64,000 nt of DNA, taken from positions 43,252,424 to 43,316,423 of the forward strand of contig NC_054881.1 of assembly GCF_018320785.1 (NCBI RefSeq), read 5' to 3'. Origin of the DNA: Cheilinus undulatus. Lineage: Eukaryota > Chordata > Actinopteri > Labriformes > Labridae. Position 1 is the stretch's first letter, and each line of letters starts with the position of its first letter. The position numbers and the translations under genes were made by a program. The notes below the pieces were generated by a model. The model was not told the DNA's origin and did no database searches. It was given only the letters and a program-made list of their open reading frames with translations. Shown piece after piece: positions 1 through 10,533 of the stretch.

Positions 1-1076
1 TAAAATCTGGCTGACAGGGCCATTAGCCAATCATTTTAAGGATTTCGAGGTGGCCAATTAGATGTCAGTCGTCCCAGGCTACCACTGGCTCCGCCCCTAG
101 AATGTAATTGGTGCTGCTATTTACTGCCATACTACTTTAAAGCGTTTATTATATATATTGTGATTATTTTGATTGGCAAATTTTTTAACCATAAAAATCC
201 TACTTTAAAGTGGCAGTGAGGCGACATCTACGGTACAATTTTCTCCTTTTAAAATGTCAAACCTTTGCTACCTTCTGTTCACACTGCTGCTGTGGTTTTG
301 AGCTGAGAATCTTAGAAACTGTCAGGCGTGTTTCAGGTAAAAATGTGGTTTTTTTAGTGTGCAAAGACAAAAAGAGACATTCACAGGTTTGGATTTTTAA
401 CCACAGCTCATCCTTGTCAGATATCAGGACTTTTTAATGGAACAAATAAACACCAGGTAAATGTGAATAACAATGCTGTCGCTGTTTTCTATCTCTTTAC
501 TGTCAGTTCAATCACAAACCCTCCTCTGGATGGCGTCAGATTCTAAATGGCTTTTAAACGTAAGAATCCATGAGGACAGAGACCAGACCCTCTGCCTCAT
601 GAAGGTCTTTTAGCTTTGGGAGAATCCAGACGGTTTATTGCAGAAACTCATGGTGTTTAGCATAAAAAAGGCAGTAAAATAAAAGAAAGAAACCCTCTGA
701 GGCTAAATTCACAGATTATTTGGGGTATTTGTATGGCTCTCTGATTGGTTCACTAGTCAACGATGCTGTTAGCCAATCGTTCTGCAGACGGCGGTAAGTT
801 ATTAAGGTTAGTAAGTGAGTAATTCATGTTTGGGACTGCTGAGGTGTACGGTAAGTTAATGCTCAGTTAGTTCCTGTCAGATCCTTCCGTGTTGGTCGAC
901 ACACCCGGCGGCTGATTTCCTCTGAAGTTGTCGGTAAAACCAGAGCGCCGGACGCTCCCGCGGTCACTCAGTCGCCCTCTGGCGTCCGTACGGGTGGATG
1001 TGTCGACGTTTTCAGAGTCACCCGGTGATGTTGAAGCAGTGGAGCAGAATGAGAGCAGAGGAGAGAGAGGGGCGCA
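1..1076 (-). other. auh 3' untranslated and downstream region
   Basis: No coding potential seen. A minus-strand AATAAA lies at 639-634, about 440 nt past the stop, and another at 150-145; either could be the poly(A) signal. The rest is unremarkable unique-looking sequence. Confidence 0.4.
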
Positions 1077-1154
1077 TCACTCGCCCTTGTAGTGAGGACG
1101 CCGCTTCTCTTTAAAGGCCGCCAAACCCTCCAGACGGTCTTTAGTCGGAATCAC
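1077..1154 (-). CDS. auh: auh exon 10 (C-terminus and stop)
   Basis: Residues 295-319: [18 protein letters not shown] then RPHYKGE and TGA at 1079-1077. The human C-terminus ends in the same KGE. Confidence 0.95.
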   Translation of the reverse strand: MIPTKDRLEGLAAFKEKRRPHYKGE

Positions 1155-4100
1155 CTGGAAAATACGAACGACCGTGTCAAAAACATTTTATATGACGGGG
1201 ATTCACGTGCATGGATGATACTTCAGCAGGCCGCCATGGTACATCCACGTCTGCAGGAGGAGAGCTGCTGTTCTCGTTGGTAAAGACGGCGCCATCGCGA
1301 GATCATGAAAGAGCAAGACAGAGAGAAGTCTGCTGGTACGTCCCTTCAACAATTCAACGCCTGAGCTCTAACAGACGCTTTGTTAAATTTCTTCAGCTGC
1401 TGGCTGTCCATGCTGTCGGGTATTTGTAGTCAGGATGACCCATGAGATACACGCCATCATAAACGGGTCTCCATGGGCGCCGGTTTGACTCTGCTGATAG
1501 AGCAGGCACACATTTACACAGGCTAAAGCGAGATCGATTTAATCCCCCCACTCTCTCTCCCTATATTTCCTGTCTCTTTCCAGCTGTCCTATAAGATTAA
1601 AAGCTCAGGCAATCATTTTAAATAGACAAGTCTAGATTTCTACCACAGCAGATGAAAACTGCTGAATGAAGCAGAATCAGACGAGTCTCTGAGTTAACTC
1701 CAACAGTACTGCATGATTAATCTAAACACAACCATGGTATCCAGCTGTGCAATGACATAATCTCATAAAGGTCTGCAGCTATTTCAGTAAAGGTTTACTA
1801 AATTAGGCAGAGAAATAGTCCGCTGCTCATTGAGATAGACTTTACTTCAACTTTATTATGAGGGAAAACACGTTTCTGCAGCTTCAGGTTCACCGTGCAG
1901 TGTCTGCAGAAAGGCCTTTACCTTTACAATAGAGCTGCTACTGATCTTTGTAGAAGAAACTGTATAGTCATAAAAGAAAAAACTTTTATTTTTGGAAAAT
2001 ATTCACTGATTCTGACAGCAGTGCTGTAAAAATCTACAGGTTTTGTCATTTTTAATGCTACTTAAAGATCCTGTGATAATAAATCTGTATTTTTGCTGGT
2101 TTTAGTGTTCTGAACCTTCAAGTCAGTTTTTTTGGCAAATACAAGGTCAGTGGGATTTAGGCAGATCCATTTCCTGGTTGAAACCGGACTCAAAAATCTG
2201 AAGAAACTCTCGTTATTCTGTTTTCGACCAAAAATTGAAAAAATGGAAAAATAAACCATTTTTCCATTTTGGTCACAAAAATGGAAAAACAGATGACCAC
2301 TTTTTTAAAAACGGGGTCCAATTTCTGTTTTTTTAATTCTATAAAATGTTTTTCTTCATTTAATGAAATAATTGAGGAAAAGGAAATCATGTGACCCATT
2401 GGGAAAGGTGAAAATTTCAAAATAAAAGCCTCCATGTCAAAACAAGAGCCATCCATTTTGTTTTACAGTATGATCATAGTACTATCATCCATCTACCTAT
2501 CTATGTATCTATTTATCTGTCTGTAAAAAGATCATAAAAGGTATTAACATTACAGCCCATTAAATCGCCAGTACATTTACAATTTACATTATTTATCACA
2601 ATGGATGGCCCTTTTTTGACATGGAGGCTTTTATTTTAAAATGCTCATCTTTCCCAATGGTCACATGATTTCCTTTTCCTCAAGTATTTCATTAAATGAA
2701 GAAAACAAAATAATGGAATTAGAAAAAAAAAACAAAACAAAAATTAGAACCCATTTTTTATGTTATTTGTCACCTCCGCCAAGGAGGTCATGTGATCGGT
2801 GGGTTAGTTTGTTTGTTGGCAACATAACTCAAAAAATCATGGACGGATTTTCAGGAAATTTTACAGGAAATGTCAGAAATAGCAAAAGGAAGAACTGATT
2901 AGAGTTTAGGACTGATCAGGATCACCGTCTGGATCCAGGAATTTTGGAAAGGATTCTTTACTATTGGGAGATAGGGCTAATGGCGGAGGTCTGCGCTGTT
3001 ACCACTATACACCAGGAGATGGCGGACATAAGTAACTTCAGTCCCAGCAGCATTTTTGGGTGTGTTTCTATTTAAAGTTTTGGAGTTTATAGAGTTTGAA
3101 AGACGCACGCCCGGTCGAGGAGACGAGTCGGAGCGTAACAGAGAGAAAGACAGCGAATTGTAGCGAGAATACTCACAATGCTGGGAGAAATAGAGGAATA
3201 TTCACCCTCTGCCATGACTTCCGGTCGTCCGGTGAGAACATGGGTGAGACTGTCAGTGCATCTGTTGGCACCGGTAGGCAATGCTTCCACCATGACAGTT
3301 CACCGATAGCGAAGCCAATGCTTTGCCTCACCGCGAGTCCACCCCACCGGGGATGGAGTGATCGGTAAATTAGATTTTGGGAGTGATCTGGATCACCGTC
3401 TGGATCCTGGAAGGTTTATAAAGGATTCTTCACTATTGGGAGATTGGGCTGATGGTGGAGGTCTGTGCGCTCTGAGTGCTTTTCTAGTTTTTCTAAGTTT
3501 TTTTTTCCATTTTTTGTCAAAAACGAAAAATCTGAATAACAAGAGTTTCTCCTGGTTTTTGCATCTGGTTTCAACCAGGAACCAGATTCCAACATTTCTA
3601 GAGTGTTCAGGCACAAACTTCAGATTTGACTTTACCGGGTCTTTAATATTTGTCTGTTTTGCGCTGAGAAATCCACACTTCAGAAATCTCATTATTCTCT
3701 ACATTTTCAGTGATAACCAAGCAAGTAGACTCCTGACACCATCTGTGGACCACATCATAATCCCAGTACTGGCCAGTATAATCATTATTATTACCTCATC
3801 ATGCAGCATTACCACCAACACCAGCACAGAGAAGAGCGGGAAGAGTAACTGGCGCCAACACAAAACACCAAACATTTATGCAGGAATGTGATTCTTATAA
3901 CAGGTTTTTATGGAACATGTGAATAAAATCTCCACTGAAGAGGTCAACAAAGGCCAGACTGAAGGACTGACGGGTTTACTCACCTGGGCGTAGCACGCCT
4001 CCTCGATAGCCAGACCTGTAGCCAGATCCACCTGAGAGAGAAGGGTGATGTTTTACTGACAGCTCACTCTGATGCTAATAAACACACCTGTGCTTCATCC

Positions 4101-7100
4101 TCACCTCTATTCCCTGGTTTATCGACAGTTTGGCCATCCTAACAGCGATCGGACCCTGTGGAGACAAAAACCAGAATCTGACTGTTTTCTTCTTTGAAAT
4201 GTGGATTAACTATTGAGAACATTATCCTCCTAGGACTAGCTCTGATGATGCAAACATGTATTCAGTTTAATTTGGCCAACAGAATGAGGAGAAGATGGCT
4301 GCATTCTCTGATTTTATGTTCCTTCCTCACCTGAGGGTTGATCTCTCGTGCCAGCTCCAGAGCACGCAGGTACGCCGCGTCTCCGCTCTCGTTCTGCTCC
4401 ACGGAGTGACTGACCAGACCCAGACGATGAGCCTCCTTCCCGTCCACCACCCTCGCCGCAAAGATCAGCTCCTTCGCCAAAGAGACGCTGATAACACGAG
4501 GAAGACGCTGCGTCCCTCCTGCACATAAGAGACAGATCATCTCAGACACCCAGAGTCTTTGAGACGGAGGTGCATTCATCTTTTAGTTACAGACTATTTA
4601 TAACTTTACAGGTTTCATGGTTAATAATGTACTTGTTTTTATTCTAGAGCACTTTTAAATCAGTAACTGAGAAGAAACAGTTGTACCTGCTCCAGGAATA
4701 ATCGCTAGTTTGGTCTCAACAAGTCCCATTTTTGCATTGTTTGCTAAAAAACAGAGCAGACAGCACAGCATGTGAATATTAAACCCTTTTCTCTTTGAAT
4801 AACCTCATTATTCCATCTAAATACAATCCTCAGAGTCTTACAGGAAATCCTGATGTCACAGGCGAGCGCCATCTCCAGTCCTCCTCCTAAAGCGGCGCCA
4901 TCGATCGCAGCGATGGTCGGGACAGGAAGGTTCCCTGGACCAGAGAAGACAGCATGGACACGGCTGAGAAACTTAGAATAGACTTTCTAGAATAAATCTA
5001 CAATATCATTAAACTACTGAACTATGAGTCCCACAGAGCCTGGCTGCACATCAGAGGATCTTCAGGTCCACAGACATGGACCTGAATCTGGTCCAGGATC
5101 AGGCCTTAACTTGTCTAGTAGTGTACAGCCAGTCTTAAATGCTGGAAGGAATATTTTCTAACTTCTGACAGAATCAGCCTGAATATAAATCCCTGAAATA
5201 AACCTTTAACTGATTGGAGAAAAAAATGGTTTAATTTTTTAGATATTTTGAGAAAGTCTCTCTAAAAACCAACACTAACTTTGGGACCTTGCAATGAAAT
5301 GTAGGAGTTCTGTTTTATAATTTTGATCCATCAACACCCCAGATCCTCAGAAAATAAGATGGAAGTTTCATCTTTGAAAAATCCATTTTCCCTAAATATT
5401 TTTCATTTCTTTAAATCATTCTGTAGCTGGAGAGTTACAGCGGATCTCAGGGTTAAATGTGTAAATTATCATGGAAATTCTCCAAAAACAGGAGTGTGTT
5501 TTTTTACCCAGCTCTGTGATGAGCGCTCGAGCTTTGGACACAAACGGACCCACTTCACTCTGATGCATCTTGGCTCTCTCCTTCAGGTCTGCACCTAAAA
5601 ACAAACACCAGCATCAACCAGAAATCTGGGGTTTCCTGAACAAGCTGCAGAGGACTTTAGTCCACTGAGAAGCACTGAAGCTGGGAGTCTGAGAGAGCAC
5701 TGCTCCTGATTCTACGTCCACAGCTGCTCAGCATCACAGAGACTCAAACCTTAGAGAACTACAAACACATGAACCTGAGTGGAGGGATCTTTAAAGTCTG
5801 AATAAACCAGGAGAGCTAACCTGCACAGAAGACCCCGGGAACTACGCTGCAGATAATGACGCTGCGGACTTTGTTGTTCTTCTTGATGTCCTCCACGGTG
5901 TCAAACATCTGAAAAACACACAAAATACACACTTTTTATTCAAACTTCTCAGAATATCCACAAATATACAGCTAATAATCCTGTTACCCCATATAAAAGT
6001 TTACTCTGAGAACCAGAGAGCTTCAACTCAGTCCAGACGGAGACAGCATCACTTTATAGGACGTAAATAATATAATAAAAATAAAAAAATAATAAAAATA
6101 AAAATAATAATTACAATAAAATAAATAAAACTAAAAAATAAATAAAATAAAATATAAAATAAAATATGAGAACCAGAGAGCTTCAACTCAGTCCAGACAG
6201 AGACAGCATCACTTTATAGGACGTAAATAATATAATAAAAATAAAAAAATAATAAAAATAAAAATAATAATAATAATAAAATAAATAAAACTAAAGAATA
6301 AATAAAATAAAATATAAAATAAAATATGAGAACCAGAGAGCTTCAACTCAGTCCAGACGGAGAGGACGTATAAACCCTTCAGAGAGAAAACTAGAGCAGC
6401 ACAAACATCTCTGAATAATCCACCAGCAGCACAAAGGCTTAAATGACCAGAATGATCATTTTTGCTGTATGAAAGAAAACCAGACTCACCATTTTAACCA
6501 GATTCTTACTGATGGCATTTTTGGCTTTTGGTCGATTTAACCCCACAACAACGATACCTGAAGGACAGAGACACATTCGTCAAATACTGCAGAATTATAA
6601 TAAAAAACGTGTATTTATCATTATCAGCAAAGATTAGTTTGGAAACATCAACATGTCTGACACCAGACTGATTTTGTGCATTCATTAAGGCTGATGTTTA
6701 TTTTAACAAACTGATGTAATGGAAGCTCAATTCTGCCACTAAAAAAAAAAAAAACAACAATATTAAGGTTAGGTTATTAAAATAAATTCAATTTTAAATT
6801 AAATCTATAACACCGAAAGTCAAAATAATGAAATAATAAGTTGAAAGTATGAAAAAGTAACTTATAACAGATAGTTGTAGTTTTATTTCTCACAGTTTTG
6901 ACTTCCTCCCAGAATAACACATTCTTATCTCATAATCTGGAATTTTGATCTAATTATTCACTTCTTATTTCACTTTCTCTTATTTCTGTTTACTTCTGTC
7001 TCACATTTTAGAATTCTTACGTCATAATTTGACTTTACAGCTCATAATTTTCACATATTTATGACATAATTCACTTTTATGATTGACTTTTTAATTCATC

Positions 7101-8057
7101 ATTTTGACCATGTGTATTTCATAATATAAGATTGTATATCTCATCATTTTGACTATAACTCATCTCAGAATTATGACTTCTTTATTATGTTGAAATTATT
7201 AATATTTAATCACATAATCTCGATTTTACCTGTTAATCTCATAATTTTGGCTTTTCTATCTCATAATTTTGACCACTGTATTTCTTAATAATGCCTTTTT
7301 CCCCCTTATGATTATTCCGTCTCATAATTCTATTTCACGTCTCAGAATTTTGCTGTTTTATTACCCAGAAATTACTAATATTTAATCTAATAATGTTGTT
7401 TTTTAATCTCACAAATGTACCTTTTATCCTCATAATACTGACTTTTATTTTATCATTCTAAGCTTTAAATAAGATTTTTTTTATGACTTATCTTTCTTCT
7501 TCTTTTTTTCCAGAATGGGCCTCCGTAGATTTTCCTGATCTCACGTCTGCTGTTTACCCCAAAACCTGATCAATCAGGAAGTTTATTTTTATTAAAACGG
7601 ATCAATCTAAACTTTTATTTCCCTTTATCACTCAAATGTGACGTCGATGCCCTCCTACCTACATTGATTGTGGGCGTGGCCATCGCTGCGTCCTGGCTGG
7701 TAGTGTTTACCATGTTTGCACCTGTACAGGTGACTCCACGTTGCCAGAATGCTAGCGTTACTTCCGGTTACCATAAAAACACCCCCATGACCGCCTGAAC
7801 ACGGTATGAATCCATGTTAATTATTAAAAATGGCGCGGTTGTGACTCGAACTCACCAGCATCGTCCCCGTCCAGGTACCGGACTCTCAGGTCGTCCTTAG
7901 AGTCGGAGCTGTAGGGTCGGGCTGTCCGTAGTTTCCCGGGGAAATCATACTGTCTCGTGCAGATTGTGGATGCTGCTAATCTGCACGCGCTGTCTCTGTC
8001 CGCTGTGTGCACGCGGAAGGCTTTTAACAACACTCTCCGTCCCAGCAGCGCCGCCAT
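1077..8057 (-). CDS. auh: auh, methylglutaconyl-CoA hydratase (AU RNA-binding enoyl-CoA hydratase), complete, 10 exons
   Basis: Mitochondrial hydratase converting 3-methylglutaconyl-CoA to HMG-CoA in leucine degradation; the family also binds AU-rich RNA. Exons, read on the minus strand: 8057-7856, 6557-6490, 5908-5821, 5594-5508, 4934-4842, 4743-4687, 4518-4331, 4155-4105, 4031-3984, 1154-1077. All junctions are GT/AG and phases join to one 960-nt frame of 319 residues, slightly shorter than the human protein (about 339), mainly in the transit peptide. The N-terminus is Arg/Ala/Ser-rich and lacks acidic residues early, as in mitochondrial presequences. The crotonase core shows FCAGADL (oxyanion hole), [11 protein letters not shown] and [15 protein letters not shown]; Glu169 and Glu189 occupy the catalytic positions, 20 apart as in human. 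A lysine-rich segment ([11 protein letters not shown]) matches the RNA-binding helix. The start is the first ATG of exon 1 and opens MAALLGRR. Exon assignments are by reading and alignment to remembered family sequence, not by search. Confidence 0.96.
2060..3660. repeat. Long inverted repeat with a nested insertion (foldback/MITE-like)
   Basis: The left arm, about 2060-2458, reads on the minus strand like the right arm on the plus strand. Inner arms are 2336-2458 and 2598-2720 (shared core TCACATGATTTCCTTTTCCT). Outer arms are about 2160-2240 and 3520-3590 (shared GGTTTCAACCAGGAA). The right arm is split by the 2762-3490 insertion, which carries a different repeat. The loop is about 2459-2597. 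This could be a foldback transposon or palindromic MITE; the family was not identified. Confidence 0.7.
2762..3490 (+). repeat. Inserted fish interspersed repeat with duplicated 3' part
   Basis: Begins CACCTCCGCCAAGGAGGTCA, followed by GTTTGTTTGTTGG and a CGGATTTTCAGGAAATTTT segment, the pattern of a very common interspersed repeat of fish genomes. Its 3' part, with ATCACCGTCTGGATCC, appears twice (about 2890-3000 and 3360-3475), separated by about 350 bp of unrelated GC-richer sequence. It disrupts the right arm of the surrounding inverted repeat. Confidence 0.6.
3984..4031 (-). CDS. auh: auh exon 9
   Basis: Residues 279-294, [17 protein letters not shown] 48-nt phase-0 exon; the donor CAG|gtgagt opens the 2.8-kb last intron. 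Confidence 0.94.
4105..4155 (-). CDS. auh: auh exon 8
   Basis: Residues 262-278, [18 protein letters not shown] 51-nt phase-0 exon, followed by a 73-nt intron to exon 9. Confidence 0.94.
4331..4518 (-). CDS. auh: auh exon 7
   Basis: Residues 199-261, from [20 protein letters not shown] through [17 protein letters not shown] to LARE INPQ. The longest internal coding exon (188 nt), ending in phase 0. Confidence 0.95.
4687..4743 (-). CDS. auh: auh exon 6 (second catalytic Glu)
   Basis: Residues 180-198: [19 protein letters not shown], with Glu189 at the second catalytic position. Flanked by a 98-nt intron and a 168-nt intron. Confidence 0.95.
4842..4934 (-). CDS. auh: auh exon 5 (first catalytic Glu)
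   Basis: Residues 149-179: [19 protein letters not shown] then [12 protein letters not shown]. It contains the crotonase signature with Glu169 at the first catalytic position. The donor T|gtaag leaves phase 1. Confidence 0.95.
5508..5594 (-). CDS. auh: auh exon 4
   Basis: Residues 120-148: [18 protein letters not shown] followed by [11 protein letters not shown]. It is nearly identical in type to the human segment [18 protein letters not shown]. Ends phase 1. Confidence 0.94.
5821..5908 (-). CDS. auh: auh exon 3
   Basis: Residues 91-119 ([20 protein letters not shown] and on to PGVFCA), leading into the oxyanion-hole motif FCAGADL that is split across the exon 3/4 junction. Ends phase 1. 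Confidence 0.93.
6008..6360. repeat. 160-bp tandem duplication in auh intron 2
   Basis: Units start at 6008, 6168 and 6328 with GAGAACCAGAGAGCTTCAAC. The first two are full length and nearly identical and end in an A/T-rich AATAAAATAA-type tract; the third is cut after about 35 bp. High identity suggests a recent duplication. Confidence 0.9.
6490..6557 (-). CDS. auh: auh exon 2
   Basis: Residues 68-90, first crotonase beta strand ([10 protein letters not shown]) and the lysine-rich helix [11 protein letters not shown] that in the human protein contributes to AU-rich RNA binding. The 68-nt exon starts after phase 1 and ends in phase 0. Confidence 0.93.
6830..7480. repeat. Degenerate TCATAATTTTGACTTTTA minisatellite in auh intron 1
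   Basis: Many imperfect iterations of an approximately 20-bp unit related to TCATAATTTTGACTTTTATC. The same unit occurs inside a hAT-like element at 44212-45087 and, in opposite orientation, at about 9930-10330. Confidence 0.6.
7856..8057 (-). CDS. auh: auh exon 1 (start codon and mitochondrial transit peptide)
   Basis: Encodes residues 1-67 plus the first base of Gly68. Begins [14 protein letters not shown] and has the Arg-rich, acid-poor character of a matrix-targeting peptide. It continues into [13 protein letters not shown], matching the segment just before the crotonase fold. The donor is G|gtgag. Confidence 0.93.
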
Positions 8058-8083
8058 GTTTGACTTTCAACTGTGAACCAGGT

Positions 8084-8104
8084 CACGTGGCGCTGTCACG
8101 TGAC
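8084..8104 (-). promoter_or_regulatory. Paired CACGTG E-boxes upstream of the auh start
   Basis: CACGTG occurs at 8084-8089 and 8097-8102, 27-45 bases upstream of the auh ATG. The second sits in the palindrome GTCACGTGAC, the CLEAR/USF-type core bound by TFEB/MiT and USF factors. Spacing is 13 bp centre to centre. Whether they are used is inference; they may lie in the 5' UTR. Confidence 0.45.
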
Positions 8105-8149
8105 TCAATGCGGTCTTTCCTGAACAGTGTGTTCCATAAGGCATGTATA

Positions 8150-8730
8150 AATATCCTGTTATAGTGTTAGAGGCAAACAGAGGATAATCATGAACATAGT
8201 AATGCTGCATTTAACTAAATAAGAACAACACAATAATATATATTATATATGTATATTTAAATGACATTTCAAAACGTTTTAATTTTAACTATCAAGGATA
8301 TTTATATGGAAAATAATATGCTTGAACTTTCCATTAAACTATGTAATATTGGTTATGACTATATATGATAAAGTATGGAAATAACTGGAGTTGTTGGTGG
8401 AATTTTTTTGAGTAAAATCTTTCTAAAACAACATTTTATTAAAATATATCTACATATTCTGGAAAGTGCCTACTTCCCTTTAATTTACCTGTAAATTCCT
8501 CCTGAATGCCTCCTTTTCTTATTCCAGCTCCACATGTTTCTGACGACAGCCCTTTCTAAGTGACTGGTATCATCTGACTTATGTATTTGTAGTGTACATT
8601 TATTAGTAATGATAAAATAATAATAATAATAATACTAACCATAATATCTATGGTGGCGTATCAGGACCACTCTAAAAAAATAAAGAGGATCTGTTCATTT
8701 AATTTTTTGTCCACAGGACACAGAATTTCA
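8150..8730. other. AT-rich intergenic stretch, no feature seen
   Basis: Between auh and the next repeats. Contains short AT runs and a small (AATA)n tract near 8620, with no gene, RNA or clear element. Confidence 0.4.
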
Positions 8731-9130
8731 AATTGTTGTTTCCTCTGACCACAGAACAGTTTTCCATCTTTCCTCTGACCACAGAACAGTTTTCCATCTT
8801 TCCTCTGACCACAGAACAGTTTTCCATCTTTCCTCTGACCACAGAACAGTTTTCCATGTTTCCTCAGTCCATGTTAAATGAGCTCTGGTCCAGAGAAGAC
8901 GGACCACGGTGGTTCTGGATCCTGGTCACATGTGGCTTCTTCTCTCCATGATCAGCTTTAACTGTCATTGGTGGATGGCACGGCCAACTGTGTTGACAGA
9001 CGATGATTTCTGGAATGTTCCTGAGCCCATGCAGTGATTTCACTACAGAATCATGCCTGTTTTTAATGCAGTGGCCCCTGAGGGCCCCTGAGGGCCTCTT
9101 GATGAACCTCTGCCTCTCTAAATGCTCCTT
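8660..9130. mobile_element. Decayed fish interspersed DNA repeat containing a 30-bp x4 tandem array
   Basis: 8739-8858 is exactly four copies of a 30-bp unit (core CCTCTGACCACAGAACAG). The following sequence (GGTTCTGGATCCTGGTCACA, then ATGGCACGGCCAACTGTGTT) resembles a widespread fish transposon relic. The short open frame over the array reflects the 30-bp period, not a protein gene. The family name is not certain. Confidence 0.5.
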
Positions 9131-9219
9131 TAATGCCCAGCCATGTGACTGACCTGATGATAATTAAGCTAATTATAGTCAAAATGCTCCTCCAGCTGTG
9201 TTTCATCAGTACCACTTAT

Positions 9220-9480
9220 AGGTTGTTTCCACCAAGCGGTCCGGCTCAGTTCGGTGTGGACCGGCACGCATTTTTTTGTGTTTCCATAGAGCAAAAGTCG
9301 GAAGGGGCCGTCCCACTTTTCGCCACCCTTCCGTAGGGGTGCCAGTCTTACCTATCCGTACCAAAGAGGTGGAGCTACACACAACAATAGGGGGTTAAAC
9401 TGACGTCACGTCAGCGCACGTCTCAGCTGCTCGGCTCCAGGCTGCAAAAGTCAGAAGCCTGCTCTGTGAGGAGCAGTGAA
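9220..9480. mobile_element. Terminal piece of a GGTTGTTTCCACC-type fish MITE
   Basis: Begins near GGTTGTTTCCACCAAGCGGT and continues with GC-rich sequence ending in a TGACGTCACGTCAGC segment. A related palindromic end occurs at 31751-31918. Assignment rests on similarity to common fish repeats and is not confirmed. Confidence 0.4.
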
Positions 9481-9899
9481 AACGGGAGAAAAACAAACTA
9501 ATGTCTGCTTAAACTGGAAATATTTGGACTTGATGGAGATCCACACTGTTCCTGGTCTGTGGATACTGATATCTGGTGACAAATAAAGGTTCCTGGCGTT
9601 TATCTGGACCTGATTTTAGAACACAAAGCAGAGCCTGAATCTTTGGACTGCAGGCTGTTTTAAAACGAGATCAGCACACCCCGGATTTCTGACTTAATCT
9701 AGATTGATTTTAACACCAGCTGAACTTTTATTGTGTTTCTAATGTGGTGATTTCTCACAGTACAGCTCTAAACTTTCATATTTTGTCGTATAAGCTGTTC
9801 TAGACTAGATATACTCACTTATTAATGTACAGTTACGTCTCTGTACACGTTTTCCATCAGCTGAGGATCTGCATTGACAGCTGTTAACATCATTAAGAT

Positions 9900-10533
9900 G
9901 TAGACAAAATAAAATCACGACTTTTAAAGGTTAAAAAATGAGATAGAAGTCAAAGTTAGGAGCAGAAATGGTCAGCAAAACTGAGATAAAAATCTAAATC
10001 ATATTAAACGATCAAAATATGAGATAAACATCGAAACCATCAGTTTAAAATGTCAAAATATGGGATCAAATTTCAGAGGTTAAAAGAACGACATAAAAGT
10101 CAAAGTTAGGAGTTGTAAAAGGTCAAAACATGAATAAAAGTCAAAATAATGACTTTCAAATGTCAAAATAGGGTTTAAATTTAAAATTATGAATCTAAAG
10201 GTAAAAATATGAGATGAAAAGTCAAAGTTATGAGATTTAAAGGTTAAAATATGAAATAAAAAGTCAAAACCAGAACTTTAGTCATAACTGTGAGATGCAG
10301 AATTGAAAATAAAGAGAAAACACTAATTTCTCCTTCTTTCCTGACTTTTCCTTCAGTTATTTTTACTCTTTACTTTTTCTAATTATTATGACTCAACACG
10401 GATTTTATAAATAACCAAGGTTAAGTTTACATTTTTATACTGGAGGAAATCTGCAGACCTCAGACTGGTGGGCCGGGTATAACTGCACCATGGGCCGGAT
10501 TTGGCCCCCAGGCCTTGAGTTTGACACCCGTGC
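9900..10533 (-). mobile_element. hAT-like non-autonomous element, minus orientation, with internal minisatellite
   Basis: The 3' boundary reads GCCTTGAGTTTGACACCC, the complement of the CAGGGGTGTCAAACTC-type terminus seen at 44212. Inside is a repeated AAAGTCAAAATTATGAG unit (about 9930-10330), the reverse of the unit at 44340-44960. The other terminus is not clear, so the element may be truncated. Confidence 0.5.

Larger units (their letters stand above)
1155..3983 (-). other. auh intron 9, filled with repeats
   Basis: A 2.8-kb intron. 1155-2040 has no recognised feature. 2060-3660 is a large interrupted inverted repeat (separate entries), with a degenerate ATCT microsatellite at about 2485-2525 in its loop. 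3661-3983 shows nothing further. Open frames here (for example 3358-3891 plus strand) cross repeat boundaries and are not genes. Confidence 0.6.

Noticed and set aside
3358-3891. 177-codon plus-strand frame
   Set aside because: Crosses the boundary between an inserted repeat and an arm of an inverted repeat inside auh intron 9.
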